DNA of 64,000 bases from an uncultured Paracoccaceae bacterium (lineage in GTDB: Bacteria; Pseudomonadota; Alphaproteobacteria; Rhodobacterales; Rhodobacteraceae). The notes under the pieces are model-generated. The model saw nothing but the letters and a program-made list of their open reading frames with translations, searched no databases and was not told the origin of the DNA. This document shows positions 8,913-17,791 of the stretch, piece by piece (the first letter of the stretch is position 1; every line of letters begins with the position of its first letter). Where the stretch lies: NCBI GenBank assembly GCA_958439195.1, contig OY288155.1, forward strand, positions 1 to 64,000, written 5' to 3'. The position numbers and the translations under genes were made by a program.

Positions 8913-9704
8913 TCACTCGACAGCCTTGAAGAATCGGTCCGACCGCCATGTCCAGAAGAACAGCATGGAGCGTCCGGCAGAGGAGAACATGATCCGGTCG
9001 GCGCGGCCGATCAGGTATTCGGCAGGCACGAAGCCCACGCCACCGACGGCCTGGCCAAAACGCGAATCCTGGCTGTTGTCGCGGTTGTCGCCCATGAAGA
9101 AGAAGTGACCCGCGGGGACGGTAAACACATCGGTGTTGTCGGCGAAGCCGTTGTCGTCGATGTTCAGCACGTTGTGGGTGCGCCCGCCGGGCAGGGTTTC
9201 GGTGGCGCGCGACGACGTGCAGATGCCGCCTTCGCCAACGGGGCCGTTTTCACAGCGCGGAAGTTGGCCCATGGGGCCTTGTTTTTCATAGACTTCCTCG
9301 AACACGCCGGCGGGGGTTTGCGGCACCACCTCGCCATTCAGGTAAAGGATGCCGTCGCGCATCTGGACCGTGTCGCCCGGCAGGCCGATCAGGCGCTTGA
9401 TGAAATCGGTGCCGTTGACCGGGTGGCGAAAAACCACCACGTCGCCGCGTTCGGGATCGGAGGCCAGCAGGCGACCGCTAAAGGGGCACGCGGAAAACGG
9501 GCAGGAATAGCGGGAGTAGCCATAGGCCATCTTGTTGACGAACAGGAAATCGCCGATCAGCAATGTGTCCTTCATCGACCCGGAGGGAATCCAGAAAGGT
9601 TGGAAGAACAGGGTGCGGAACACGCCTGCAATTACCAGCGCCCAAAGCACCGTCTTGATGGTTTCGACGATGCCGCCTTCGGTCTTGGCCTTGCTGCCTG
9701 CCAT
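8913..9704 (-). CDS. lepB: Signal peptidase I
   Basis: Membrane-bound serine protease of 263 residues that removes Sec and Tat signal peptides. One N-terminal transmembrane helix (about residues 15-35) is followed by WIPSGSMKDTLLIGD with the catalytic Ser at about 43. The general-base Lys lies in GTDFIKRLIGLPGD at about 103. The terminal MGDNRDNSQDSR box is present. A small insert with two cysteines (SCPFSACPFSG) follows the first box. The frame also has a GTG nine bases upstream; I chose the ATG at 9704. lepB is 13 bases upstream of rnc. Confidence 0.94.
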   Translation of the reverse strand: MAGSKAKTEGGIVETIKTVLWALVIAGVFRTLFFQPFWIPSGSMKDTLLIGDFLFVNKMAYGYSRYSCPFSACPFSGRLLASDPERGDVVVFRHPVNGTDFIKRLIGLPGDTVQMRDGILYLNGEVVPQTPAGVFEEVYEKQGPMGQLPRCENGPVGEGGICTSSRATETLPGGRTHNVLNIDDNGFADNTDVFTVPAGHFFFMGDNRDNSQDSRFGQAVGGVGFVPAEYLIGRADRIMFSSAGRSMLFFWTWRSDRFFKAVE

Positions 9705-9770
9705 TTGGTCCACTCTGATTGGGGTCCGCCGGGGCGGTTCGGCGCTAATTGCGCGCAGCGGACGGGGGAG

Positions 9771-10196
9771 TCAAGTTCCGGGCGGGTTTGTGGGCTGGAT
9801 CGGTCGGGCTTCGATCACGACAAAGGCCTGTGCCCAGGGGTGATCGTCGGTCAGAGTAACGTGGATCGTTGCCTCATGCCCGTCGGGTGTCATTTCGCGC
9901 AGGCGTTCGGCGGCCCAGCCGGTGACGTGCATGACCGGCTGCCCGGAGCGGAGGTTTGTGACGGCCATGTCTTTCCATGAGATGCCCATGCGCAGGCCGG
10001 TGCCAAGCGCCTTTGAGCAGGCCTCTTTTGCGGCCCAGCGTTTGGCATAGGTGGCGGCGATGGCGCGGGGGCGGCCTTCGGCCTTGCGCTGTTCGCGTTC
10101 GGTGAAGACGCGATCCTTGAAGCGGCTGCCAAAGCGGGCAAGGGTCGCTTCGATCCGTTCGATGTTGGCGAGATCGGTGCCGATGCCGAGTATCAT
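9771..10196 (-). CDS. acpS: Holo-[acyl-carrier-protein] synthase
   Basis: Transfers the 4'-phosphopantetheine arm of CoA to apo-ACP. The protein has 141 residues, with the metal-binding GIGTDLANIERIE at its N-terminus and RWAAKEACSKALGTGLR near residue 52, which carries the second acidic ligand. It lies between lepB and pdxJ on the same strand, the usual Rhodobacterales order. A pair of hairpins occupies the pdxJ-acpS gap upstream. Confidence 0.94.
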   Translation of the reverse strand: MILGIGTDLANIERIEATLARFGSRFKDRVFTEREQRKAEGRPRAIAATYAKRWAAKEACSKALGTGLRMGISWKDMAVTNLRSGQPVMHVTGWAAERLREMTPDGHEATIHVTLTDDHPWAQAFVVIEARPIQPTNPPGT

Positions 10197-10239
10197 GGAT
10201 CGGCGTCCTGCGCAGCTTTTGGTGGCTGGCCGGCCCTGC

Positions 10240-10311
10240 GAATTTTCTGCGAAAATTCAGGGCAGGCAAACAGGATGGGGGCGTGATTTTTCGCAGAAAA
10301 ATCGTGCGCCC
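10240..10311. repeat. Two A/T-rich hairpins, inverted copies of each other
   Basis: Stem 1 is GAATTTTC/GAAAATTC at 10240-10258 with a TGC loop. Stem 2 is GATTTTTC/GAAAAATC at 10285-10303 with a GCA loop, extendable outward with G-U pairs and one mismatch to 10277-10311. TTTTCTGCGAAAA in the first and TTTTCGCAGAAAA in the second are exact reverse complements, so the two can also pair with each other. They lie between pdxJ and acpS. No T-run follows, so they could be an mRNA processing or stability element rather than a terminator. Confidence 0.7.
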
Positions 10312-10329
10312 CTGCGGCGTTTGCGGTGA

Positions 10330-11088
10330 TCACGCCGCGCCTCCGCGCGCCGCATCCATGCGGCGGCGCATTTCTTCGATGGCGGGGCCGAGGCCGCGGA
10401 AGATGGATTCGCCGATCAGGAAATGGCCGATGTTCAGTTCCATCACCTCGGGCATGGCGGCGATGGGGGCGACGTTGTCATAGGTCAGGCCGTGGCCTGC
10501 ATGCACCTCAAGACCAAGGGCATGGGCGAGTTTTGCGCCACGACGCAGACCTTCCAGCTCTTCGGCGGCCTCTGCCTCGCGGCCTTCGGCGAGGAGTTCG
10601 GAGTAATGGCCGGTATGCAGTTCCACCACTGCGGCACCGATGCGGGCGGAGGCTTCGATCTGGCGGGGATCGTGACCTATGAACATGGACACGCGGGCGC
10701 CCGCTTCGCGCAGGGGGGCGATGTAATCGGTCAGGCGGTCAGCATCGCCAGCGACATCAAGGCCGCCTTCGGTGGTGCGTTCTTCGCGTTTCTCTGGCAC
10801 CAGGCAGACGGCGTGGGGTTTGTGACGCAGGGCGATGGCCTGCATTTCCGCCGTTGCGGCGCATTCAAAGTTGAGCGGGATCGAAAGACCCGCGACCAGC
10901 GCCTCTATATCCGCGTCGCGGATGTGGCGGCGATCTTCGCGCAGGTGGGCGGTGATGCCGTCGGCGCCCGCCGCCTCGGCCAGGATGGCGGCGCGGAGGG
11001 GTTCGGGCCACGCGCTTCCACGTGCGTTGCGCACAGTGGCCACGTGATCGATGTTGACGCCAAGCCGGAGTTGCCCCTGAGGTTTCAT
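10330..11088 (-). CDS. pdxJ: Pyridoxine 5'-phosphate synthase
   Basis: TIM-barrel enzyme of 252 residues that condenses 1-deoxyxylulose 5-phosphate with 3-amino-1-hydroxyacetone phosphate to pyridoxine phosphate. RLGVNIDHVATVRNARG at residues 6-22, ITAHLREDRRHI near 44-55 (phosphate loop), and the C-terminal ELNIGHFLIGESIFRGL are diagnostic. It is 38 bases downstream of the DUF2062 gene. Confidence 0.96.
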   Translation of the reverse strand: MKPQGQLRLGVNIDHVATVRNARGSAWPEPLRAAILAEAAGADGITAHLREDRRHIRDADIEALVAGLSIPLNFECAATAEMQAIALRHKPHAVCLVPEKREERTTEGGLDVAGDADRLTDYIAPLREAGARVSMFIGHDPRQIEASARIGAAVVELHTGHYSELLAEGREAEAAEELEGLRRGAKLAHALGLEVHAGHGLTYDNVAPIAAMPEVMELNIGHFLIGESIFRGLGPAIEEMRRRMDAARGGAA

Positions 11089-11126
11089 CTTGCGCCTGTC
11101 CTTGTGGATTTGATCATGGTGGGAAG

Positions 11127-11834
11127 CTAGGCCGATCCGGGGCTGTCGTCATCCCCCGATCCGCCTGCGCCGTCGCCGCGGGCCTTGAGTTTGGCCGCAG
11201 CATTGGCCAGCGCCTCGCGCAGTTTATGGCGGCGTTCGTTGCGTTCTTTGGATTTTGCGGCGCGCGCCTTTTGATAGGCCACCACAAGCGGGATGGTCAG
11301 GTAATAGAACAGCGTTGAGATGAGGAAGCCCGGCCCGAGGGCGCCGAGGAAATAGGGCAGGTAAATTTCGCGCCAGAATTGGCCAAGGCCCGCCCATCGG
11401 GCCTGTTCAGGGCCAAAGACCGCCTTGATGTTAAACCACAGATCGGCCCCCGCATTGGCAAAGGCCATGCCTATGTATTCGGGCGAGAGCGGCTTTTCGA
11501 TGCCGAGTATCCAGTGGCCAAGCGACAAAGCCAGCACGGCAAAGAAGGGTGTCGTGATCGGATTGGTGTTGAAGGTGGCCAGCAGGGCGGCCAGCAGATT
11601 GCCCTTTACCAGACGCGACGCCAGCCATGCGGCAACGAATTGCATGCCGGGCAAGGGCAGGAAACCCACGAAAGAACCCGCAAAGACGCCGCGTGCGATG
11701 CGGTGGGGGCTGTCGGGCAGGCGGCGCATGCGGTGCAGCACATACTGGGTTGCCCGTCGGAAGCCGCCTTGGGGATAGACCATTTCGCGGGTCCAACCCA
11801 GAAGGCTTCGAGGATTGCGCCGCTTGAAGACCAA
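11127..11834 (-). CDS. DUF2062 domain membrane protein
   Basis: A 235-residue protein with two or three hydrophobic segments (about residues 48-115 and 170-195) in a DUF2062 domain, including GSFVGFLPLPGMQF and FNTNPITTPFFAVLAL. The C-terminal tail is charged and Ala/Lys/Arg-rich (KSKERNERRHKLREAL). The start is a TTG at 11834, supported by GGGAGA seven bases upstream and by the usual family N-terminus VFKRRNPRS; no ATG or GTG fits. Function unknown. It is found next to pdxJ and rsh in related genomes. Confidence 0.85.
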   Translation of the reverse strand: MVFKRRNPRSLLGWTREMVYPQGGFRRATQYVLHRMRRLPDSPHRIARGVFAGSFVGFLPLPGMQFVAAWLASRLVKGNLLAALLATFNTNPITTPFFAVLALSLGHWILGIEKPLSPEYIGMAFANAGADLWFNIKAVFGPEQARWAGLGQFWREIYLPYFLGALGPGFLISTLFYYLTIPLVVAYQKARAAKSKERNERRHKLREALANAAAKLKARGDGAGGSGDDDSPGSA

Positions 11835-11855
11835 AACGAATTCTCCCGCGCCCGA

Positions 11856-13976
11856 TCAGGGCTTGCGTGTCATATCGCGGTGACGTGAAATCTGGGCGAC
11901 ATCGGTTTCCGCTTCCAGCGCGGTCATGACCATGTGCAGATGTTCGACATCGCGGAGGTCCACGTCAATGATGAGCCGATAGTAATCCGGCTTGCGGTCT
12001 GTGAACCTTAGATCCGAGATATTGGCCTTCTGCTCGCCAATCAAGGTGCAGATGCGGCCAAGAACGCCGGCATCATTGGAAATGGTGACCTCGAGGCTGA
12101 CTGTATGGACGGCGGCATGGCGGCCGGAATGCCAGTGCAGATCGACCCAGCGGCCGGGCTGTTCTTCGAATTCCTCAAGCGCGGGGCAGTCGATGGCGTG
12201 CACCACGACGCCCTGCCCACGATAGGTGATGCCGACGATGCGTTCGCCGGGCACGGGTTGGCAGCAGGGCGCGCGGCGGAAGGATTGGTCATCGGACAGG
12301 CCCACGACAGGGCGGGTGGCATCCACCTCATCCGCCTGGGCGCGGGCAAGTTCGGGGTAAAGCGTTTCGACGACACGGCGCGCGGTGATTTCTGCACTGC
12401 CGAGACGGGCGAGGAGATCTTCTTCATCGGCCAGGCCCAGCATCTTTGCCGCCGTGCGCAGCGCCTTGTCCGACGATTTCTTGCCGACGTGATCGAAGGC
12501 CGCGCGGGCGAGTTCCTGGCCGAGTTTGACGAAACGGCCCTTGTCTTCTTCGCGCAGGGATTTGCGGATCGCGGCCTTGGCGCGGCCCGTGGTGACGATG
12601 TCGATCCACGATGCCTGCGGGCGCTGGCCTTCAGCCGTGATGATTTCAACGCTTTGGCCGTTCTTCAGCCGGGTCCAGAGCGGCACGCGGATGCCGTCAA
12701 CCTTGGCCGAGACGCAGGAATTGCCGATGCGGGTGTGGATGGCATAGGCATAGTCCAGTGGCGTGGCGCCGCGCGGCAGTTGCACCACATCGCCCTTGGG
12801 CGTGAAGCAGAACACCTGATCGGAATACATCTCCATCTTCACGTGTTCCAGGAATTCGTCGTGGTCGCCTTCGTCGAACCGTTCGGTCAGCGTGGCGATC
12901 CATTTGGCGGGATCGACGGCAAAGGGGTTCTTGGCGCGGACGCCTTCGCGGTAGGACCAATGGGCGGCGACGCCCGCTTCGGCGACTTCGTGCATTTCGC
13001 GGGTTCTGATCTGCACCTCGACCCGTTTGCCATCGCGGCCTGACACGGTGGTGTGGATCGACCGGTAGCCGTTGGATTTCGGCTGGCTGATGTAATCCTT
13101 GAACCGCCCCGGCACGGCGCGCCAGCGTTGGTGGATGACGCCGAGGATGCGGTAGCAATCGGCGACCGAGCCGCAGATGACGCGAAAGCCGTAGATATCG
13201 GACAGGCGGGAAAAGGCGAGATCCTTTTCCTGCATCTTGCGCCAGATGGAATAGGGTTTCTTGGCGCGGCCGTAGACATCGGCCTCGATCTGGACCTTTT
13301 CCAGTTCGTTGCGGATGTCGGCGGTGATCTTGTGGACCACATCGCCCGCTTCGCGTTGCAGGGTGATGAAGCGGCGGATGATGGAATTGCGCGCCTCGGG
13401 GTTCAGCACGCGGAAGCCGAGATCTTCCAGCTCCTCGCGCATCCATTGCATCCCCATGCGACCGGCGAGGGGGGCGAAAATCTCCATCGTTTCGCGGGCC
13501 TTCTGGGCCTGCTTTTCCGGCTTCATGCTTTTGATCGTGCGCATGTTGTGCAGCCGGTCGGCCAGTTTTACAAGGATCACGCGCAGATCCTTTGACATGG
13601 CCATGAACAGTTTGCGGAAGTTTTCCGCCTGCTGGCTTTGTGCCGAGGAGAGTTCGATATTGGTGAGTTTGGTCACGCCATCGACGAGTTCGGCCACTTC
13701 GGAGCCGAACATGCTGGCGATGTCGGAATAGGTGGAGCGGGTGTCTTCGATCGTGTCGTGCAGCAGGGCGGTGATGATGGTGGCATCATCCAGCCGCTGT
13801 TCGGTGAGGATCGCGGCGACGGCAACGGGATGGGTGAAATAGGGTTCGCCCGATTTGCGCATCTGGCCATCATGCATCTGAAATCCGTAGGCATAGGCCT
13901 TTCGGATCAGGTCGGCATTGGTGCGCGGGTTGTAGTTGCGGACAAGGGCGATGAGGTCTTCGACGTCGATCATCAT
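11856..13976 (-). CDS. rsh: Bifunctional (p)ppGpp synthetase/hydrolase, Rel/Spo (RSH)
   Basis: A 706-residue stringent-response enzyme. The HD hydrolase domain (about 20-170) is intact, with ALLHDTIEDT at about 70-79. The synthetase domain (about 230-345) has GFRVICGSVADCYRILG and PGRFKDYISQPKSNGYRS, whose RFKD marks the bifunctional type. A TGS domain follows at about 380-440, then a helical region with the CCQPVPGERIVG zinc-finger-like segment, and a C-terminal ACT domain. Two ATGs in tandem (13976 and 13973) can start it. It is 43 bases downstream of rpoZ, as is common in proteobacteria. Confidence 0.96.
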   Translation of the reverse strand: MMIDVEDLIALVRNYNPRTNADLIRKAYAYGFQMHDGQMRKSGEPYFTHPVAVAAILTEQRLDDATIITALLHDTIEDTRSTYSDIASMFGSEVAELVDGVTKLTNIELSSAQSQQAENFRKLFMAMSKDLRVILVKLADRLHNMRTIKSMKPEKQAQKARETMEIFAPLAGRMGMQWMREELEDLGFRVLNPEARNSIIRRFITLQREAGDVVHKITADIRNELEKVQIEADVYGRAKKPYSIWRKMQEKDLAFSRLSDIYGFRVICGSVADCYRILGVIHQRWRAVPGRFKDYISQPKSNGYRSIHTTVSGRDGKRVEVQIRTREMHEVAEAGVAAHWSYREGVRAKNPFAVDPAKWIATLTERFDEGDHDEFLEHVKMEMYSDQVFCFTPKGDVVQLPRGATPLDYAYAIHTRIGNSCVSAKVDGIRVPLWTRLKNGQSVEIITAEGQRPQASWIDIVTTGRAKAAIRKSLREEDKGRFVKLGQELARAAFDHVGKKSSDKALRTAAKMLGLADEEDLLARLGSAEITARRVVETLYPELARAQADEVDATRPVVGLSDDQSFRRAPCCQPVPGERIVGITYRGQGVVVHAIDCPALEEFEEQPGRWVDLHWHSGRHAAVHTVSLEVTISNDAGVLGRICTLIGEQKANISDLRFTDRKPDYYRLIIDVDLRDVEHLHMVMTALEAETDVAQISRHRDMTRKP

Positions 13977-14019
13977 CGCCCTGAATGTTTATCCAGCGGG
14001 GGCCGGGGTATTGCCCGGA

Positions 14020-14373
14020 TCAGTTGTCGCCCTGCGCTTCCATCAGCGCGCGGAGGAGTTTCTCTTCGGACATATCGTCCTGCATCGGGCGGTCAATTTC
14101 GCCCGACATGAGGAGGGCCATCTGGTCATCCTCAGGCTCGTCAACCTCGATCTGCGTCTGGTGCGATTCGATCATCCGTTCGCGCAGCACTTCGGCGGAT
14201 TGGGTTTCTTCGGCGATTTCGCGCAGGGCAACGACGGGGTTCTTGTCGTTGTCGCGGTCGATGCCAATTGGCGAACCAGCCTGGATTTCACGCGCGCGAT
14301 GGGCGGCGAGCATTACCAGTTCAAAACGGTTCGGCACCTTGTCAACGCAATCTTCGACCGTCACGCGGGCCAT
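14020..14373 (-). CDS. rpoZ: DNA-directed RNA polymerase subunit omega
   Basis: A 117-residue omega subunit, which binds beta' and supports RNA polymerase assembly and ppGpp response. MARVTVEDCVDKVPNRFELVMLAAHRAREI is the full family signature at residues 1-30, followed by VALREIAEET near 48-57. The C-terminal tail (about 75-117) is acidic and alphaproteobacteria-specific. Located immediately upstream of rsh, a functional pair because omega forms part of one ppGpp site. Confidence 0.96.
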   Translation of the reverse strand: MARVTVEDCVDKVPNRFELVMLAAHRAREIQAGSPIGIDRDNDKNPVVALREIAEETQSAEVLRERMIESHQTQIEVDEPEDDQMALLMSGEIDRPMQDDMSEEKLLRALMEAQGDN

Positions 14374-14410
14374 GAGCGACTCCAGTTCGGATGGGGGGCA
14401 CGGAATGGCT

Positions 14411-14439
14411 TACTTAGTCGCATCATCCGTTATTGACAA
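14411..14439 (-). promoter_or_regulatory. Candidate sigma-70-type promoter for rpoZ-rsh
   Basis: Read on the minus strand: TTGTCA (14439-14434), a 17-base spacer, then TAAGTA (14416-14411), 37 bases upstream of the rpoZ ATG. The -35 is five of six to consensus; the -10 is weak. It overlaps the folK stop codon. Confidence 0.35.
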
Positions 14440-15026
14440 GCGTTGAATCCATGTGTTGTGGGCACAACTTCGGCCCGGTCGGCGGCGGGAAGGGCGGCGG
14501 TCATCGTGGCGATGGTCATTCCGGTGGCGGGGTGGTGCCAATCGGGGGCGACGTCGCAAAGCGGCACAAGGACGAAAGCGCGGTCCTGCAGGCGGGGATG
14601 TGGCAGGATCAGGCGATCCGGTGCCAGGCGACGCTGGTCATCGGCGGGCAGGTCGCGCCAGTGGCGGTAGGTGGCCGGGTCGGGCAGCAGCGACTGGCCA
14701 TAGGCGATGAGGTCAAGGTCAAGCGTTCGCATCCCCCAGCGCGTTTCGCGCTTGCGGCCATAGGTGGCTTCGATGTCGTGAAGAAGCGCAAGAACATGTT
14801 CCGGGCCAAGGGTGGCAGGCAGGGCGGCGGAAACTGCGGCATTCACATAATCGGGACCAGCCCCTGCTGGAAAGCAGGGAGTGGCATATATCCGGCTGGT
14901 CACAAGCGGGCCGAGATGGGCGCAGAGTGCATCACAGGCGAGACGCAGGGTATCGGCGGGCGCTTGCCCATCAATCGGGAGGTTCGCGCCGAGGGCGATG
15001 AGCAATCTTTGGTTGCAGTCTGTCAC
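14430..15026 (-). CDS. folK: 2-Amino-4-hydroxy-6-hydroxymethyldihydropteridine diphosphokinase (HPPK)
   Basis: Folate pathway kinase that transfers pyrophosphate from ATP to the pterin alcohol. The core LLIALGANLPIDGQAPADTL begins at about residue 7, and RWGMRTLDLDLIAYG near 105-119 is the HPPK signature. The C-terminal ILPHPRLQDRAFVLVPL is typical. I use the GTG at 15026, preceded by AAAGGGT, giving 198 residues. The frame stays open to 15164 but that extension is unlike the family and would abut the divergent NYN gene, leaving no promoter space. Confidence 0.9.
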   Translation of the reverse strand: MTDCNQRLLIALGANLPIDGQAPADTLRLACDALCAHLGPLVTSRIYATPCFPAGAGPDYVNAAVSAALPATLGPEHVLALLHDIEATYGRKRETRWGMRTLDLDLIAYGQSLLPDPATYRHWRDLPADDQRRLAPDRLILPHPRLQDRAFVLVPLCDVAPDWHHPATGMTIATMTAALPAADRAEVVPTTHGFNACQ

Positions 15027-15165
15027 CGGGTTACCCTTTCGTATAGCTGAACTTGAATGATTGCGTTCCGCGCTGATAGCTTGAACGAGTTCGGGACGGT
15101 TTTGCCGTCCTGCGGCAGTTTGTTGTTGGAATGTGTTCGGGGAATTGTTTTGAGGGGAACTCACA

Positions 15166-15741
15166 ATGTTTTACAAGGACGAACGGCTTGCGCTGTTCAT
15201 CGACGGTTCAAATCTTTACGCGGCGGCCAAGGCGCTTGGATTTGATATAGACTACAAGCTGTTGCGTCAGGAGTTCATGCGGCGGGGGAAATTGCTGCGG
15301 GCCTTCTATTATACGGCGCTGTTGGAGAATGACGACTATTCGCCGATCCGACCGCTGGTTGATTGGTTGAACTATAACGGGTTCACGATGGTGACGAAGC
15401 CCGCGAAGGAATACACCGACAGCCAGGGGCGGCGGAAGGTGAAGGGGAATATGGATATCGAACTGACGGTCGATGCCATGGAACTGGCCCCGCGCGTCGA
15501 TCATATCGTGCTGTTTTCGGGCGACGGGGATTTTCGCCCGCTGGTGGAAAGCCTGCAACGGCAGGGGGTTCGGGTTTCGGTCGTGTCGACCATCCGCAGC
15601 CAGCCACCGATGATTGCCGATGAATTGCGGCGGCAGGCGGACAATTTCATCGAACTGGATGAACTGCGCGACGTGATTGGCCGCCCACCGCGTGAGCCGC
15701 GTTTGGGTGAGCGTGAAGAGGTTACGGTCGACGTGAAGTGA
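15166..15741 (+). CDS. LabA-like NYN domain protein
   Basis: A 191-residue NYN (PIN-like) domain protein, a fold found in metal-dependent ribonucleases. RLALFIDGSNLYAAAKALG at residues 7-25 supplies the first acidic residue, KGNMDIELTVDAME near 92-105 the next, and VLFSGDGDFRPLVE near 113-126 the last, so the acidic cluster is intact. Preceded by GAGGGGAA. It diverges from folK over about 139 bp. Target RNA unknown. Its stop overlaps the next gene by four bases. Confidence 0.88.
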   Translation: MFYKDERLALFIDGSNLYAAAKALGFDIDYKLLRQEFMRRGKLLRAFYYTALLENDDYSPIRPLVDWLNYNGFTMVTKPAKEYTDSQGRRKVKGNMDIELTVDAMELAPRVDHIVLFSGDGDFRPLVESLQRQGVRVSVVSTIRSQPPMIADELRRQADNFIELDELRDVIGRPPREPRLGEREEVTVDVK

Positions 15742-16283
15742 CCGAACTGATGCAAAGGGAGGCCCGCCCGGTGAACCGGGCGGACGGTGTGTTGCACTAT
15801 ACCCTGACGATGGACGATGCGCTGGCCTGGGAACGTATATCGCCCGCCCACCGCAAGCGGGACAGGCTGGCGCTGGCGGCGGGCGGCTTTGCAGGGTTGG
15901 GCCTGCTGAAGGTTTTGTCAGGGCAACTGGAGGCGGTATCCGGTCTGCACAGCCTGCCATCCGCAATTCTGTTGATGGTCTTGCCGGGACTTGCTGCCCT
16001 GGAGTTTCAGCGACGGGACAGAAAGACGCGGGCGCGGGGGCGGGTAGAGACGCCGGTGGACATGCGGCTTGAACATTGGCCGGACCGGATGATTGAGCAT
16101 CGTGAAGATCGACGTGCGCCCCTGGTTTTGGGTGGGCGTTCGCTGCGGCTGCTGCGGGAGACGGAAGATCATGTCTTTCTGTCCTTTGGGCGGGAAGATG
16201 TGGTGATCCTGCCAGCCCGCGCCTTTGCGTCGCGGGCGGCGAAGGCAGATTTCGCGGCCTATTGGCGTGCAAAGATCGGCTGA
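15738..16283 (+). CDS. YcxB-like membrane protein
   Basis: A 181-residue protein with a short N-terminal beta region (VLHYTLTMDDALAWERIS), two adjacent hydrophobic helices (about residues 48-66 and 74-92), then a C-terminal soluble part with HVFLSFGREDVVILPARAF. This layout matches YcxB-like proteins, a family of unknown function, but similarity is only by pattern. Translationally coupled to the NYN gene by an ATGA overlap. Confidence 0.6.
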   Translation: MTELMQREARPVNRADGVLHYTLTMDDALAWERISPAHRKRDRLALAAGGFAGLGLLKVLSGQLEAVSGLHSLPSAILLMVLPGLAALEFQRRDRKTRARGRVETPVDMRLEHWPDRMIEHREDRRAPLVLGGRSLRLLRETEDHVFLSFGREDVVILPARAFASRAAKADFAAYWRAKIG

Positions 16284-16322
16284 CATCTTGTTGCGCCCCT
16301 GCTGCTGCGCCATCTGGGGCGG

Positions 16323-16760
16323 ATGATCCTTGGTTCCGCCTTGCTTGGCCTGTTTCTTGCCGCCTTTGTCGCGGCGACGCTGATCCCCTTTCAATCGGAG
16401 ATCATCTTTGCGGGGATGATCGTGGCGCAGCCAGAGACCTTTGGCGTGATCCTGCTGGTGGCGTCGGTTGGCAATGTGCTGGGGTCTTGTCTGAATTACG
16501 CGCTGGGCCGCGGGCTGATGGAGCTGCGCGTGATGGAGCGGTTCCGCATCCCCGAGGATGCGCTGCGGCGGGCCGAGGCATGGTTTCGCCGCTGGGGGGT
16601 TTGGTCGTTGCTGTTGTCATGGCTGCCGCTGGGGGATGTGCTGACGGTGGTGGCAGGCACGCTGCGCACGCCGTTCTGGCTGTTTGCGGTGCTGGTTACT
16701 GTGGCCAAGACGGGGCGGTATCTGGTGCTGGGGCTGATCACGCTGGGGTTTGTGGGGTGA
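16323..16760 (+). CDS. YqaA-type DedA/VTT family membrane protein
   Basis: A 145-residue small SNARE-associated (VTT) domain protein of the YqaA subgroup. Segments FVAATLIPFQSEIIFAGMIV (about residues 15-34), VASVGNVLGSCLNYALGRG (47-65) and LLSWLPLGDVLTVVAGTLR (about 96-114) with the conserved Pro and Gly are diagnostic. About four membrane segments. DedA-type proteins act in lipid scrambling and membrane homeostasis; the role of YqaA itself is not settled. Confidence 0.85.
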   Translation: MILGSALLGLFLAAFVAATLIPFQSEIIFAGMIVAQPETFGVILLVASVGNVLGSCLNYALGRGLMELRVMERFRIPEDALRRAEAWFRRWGVWSLLLSWLPLGDVLTVVAGTLRTPFWLFAVLVTVAKTGRYLVLGLITLGFVG

Positions 16761-16840
16761 CGGGTGCTGGGTGGCAGGTTGCGGTTTACCAAGGCTGCGT
16801 TTGGCCCTAAATCTGGGGCGTCCGATCAAGAGGCTGCCTG

Positions 16841-17791
16841 ATGACCCTTCCGCCCCTGACACTGTATCTGGCCGCCCCGCGCGGGTTTTGCGCGGGTGTG
16901 GACCGTGCGATCAAGATCGTCGAGATGGCGTTGGACAAATGGGGTGCGCCCGTCTTTGTGCGGCATGAGATCGTGCATAACAAATTCGTGGTGGATGGGT
17001 TGCGCGCCAAGGGGGCGGTGTTCGTCGAGGAACTGGATGACTGCCCGCTGGACCGACCGGTGGTGTTTTCGGCGCATGGGGTGCCAAAAGCGGTGCCAGC
17101 CGAGGCGGCGCGGCGCGAGATGATTGCGGTGGATGCGACCTGCCCCTTGGTGACAAAGGTGCATAATGAGGCGGCACGGCACAATGAGGCCGGGTTGCAG
17201 ATGATCATGATCGGCCATGCGGGCCACCCCGAAACCGTGGGGACTATGGGGCAGTTGCCAGAGGGTGAGGTGCTGCTGGTAGAGACGGTGGCGGATGTGG
17301 CCAGGCTGGTGGTGCGCGATCCGACCAAGCTGGCCTTTATCACGCAGACCACGCTGTCGGTGGATGACACGGCGGATATTGCGGCGGCGCTGAAGGCGCG
17401 GTTTCCGGCCATTGTGGCCCCCGCGCATGACGACATTTGCTATGCCACCACGAACCGCCAGATGGCGGTGAAGGCGATGGCGGGCAAGATCGATGCACTT
17501 CTGGTGATCGGGGCGCCGAATTCATCCAATTCCAAGCGGCTGGTGGAAGTGGGGGCGAATGCAGGCTGTGGCTATGCGCAGCTGATCCAGCGTGCCACGG
17601 ATATTGATTGGCGGGCGCTGGAAGGGATTCGGTCGGTTGGCATCACGGCGGGGGCGAGCGCGCCGGAGGTGTTGGTGAATGAGGTGATCGACGCCTTTCG
17701 CGCGCGGTTCGACACGGTGGTGGAACCTGTGGAAACGGCAGTAGAAACGGTGGAGTTCAAGGTGCCGCGCATCCTGCGGGAACCTGCATGA
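16841..17791 (+). CDS. ispH: 4-Hydroxy-3-methylbut-2-enyl diphosphate reductase
   Basis: Last enzyme of the MEP isoprenoid pathway; makes IPP and DMAPP using a [4Fe-4S] cluster. The 316-residue protein holds the three cluster cysteines: C17 (APRGFCAGVDRAI), C101 (VDATCPLVTKVH) and C200 (HDDICYATTNRQ). APNSSNSKRL and GITAGASAPE follow in the C-terminal third. Preceded by AAGAGG. Its stop overlaps the next gene by four bases. Confidence 0.97.
   Translation: MTLPPLTLYLAAPRGFCAGVDRAIKIVEMALDKWGAPVFVRHEIVHNKFVVDGLRAKGAVFVEELDDCPLDRPVVFSAHGVPKAVPAEAARREMIAVDATCPLVTKVHNEAARHNEAGLQMIMIGHAGHPETVGTMGQLPEGEVLLVETVADVARLVVRDPTKLAFITQTTLSVDDTADIAAALKARFPAIVAPAHDDICYATTNRQMAVKAMAGKIDALLVIGAPNSSNSKRLVEVGANAGCGYAQLIQRATDIDWRALEGIRSVGITAGASAPEVLVNEVIDAFRARFDTVVEPVETAVETVEFKVPRILREPA

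Noticed and set aside
15027..15164. A 46-codon N-terminal extension of FolK beginning at 15164.
   Set aside because: It would start two bases from the divergent NYN gene, has a Gln/Asn-rich sequence unlike HPPK, and a GTG with ribosome binding site exists at 15026.
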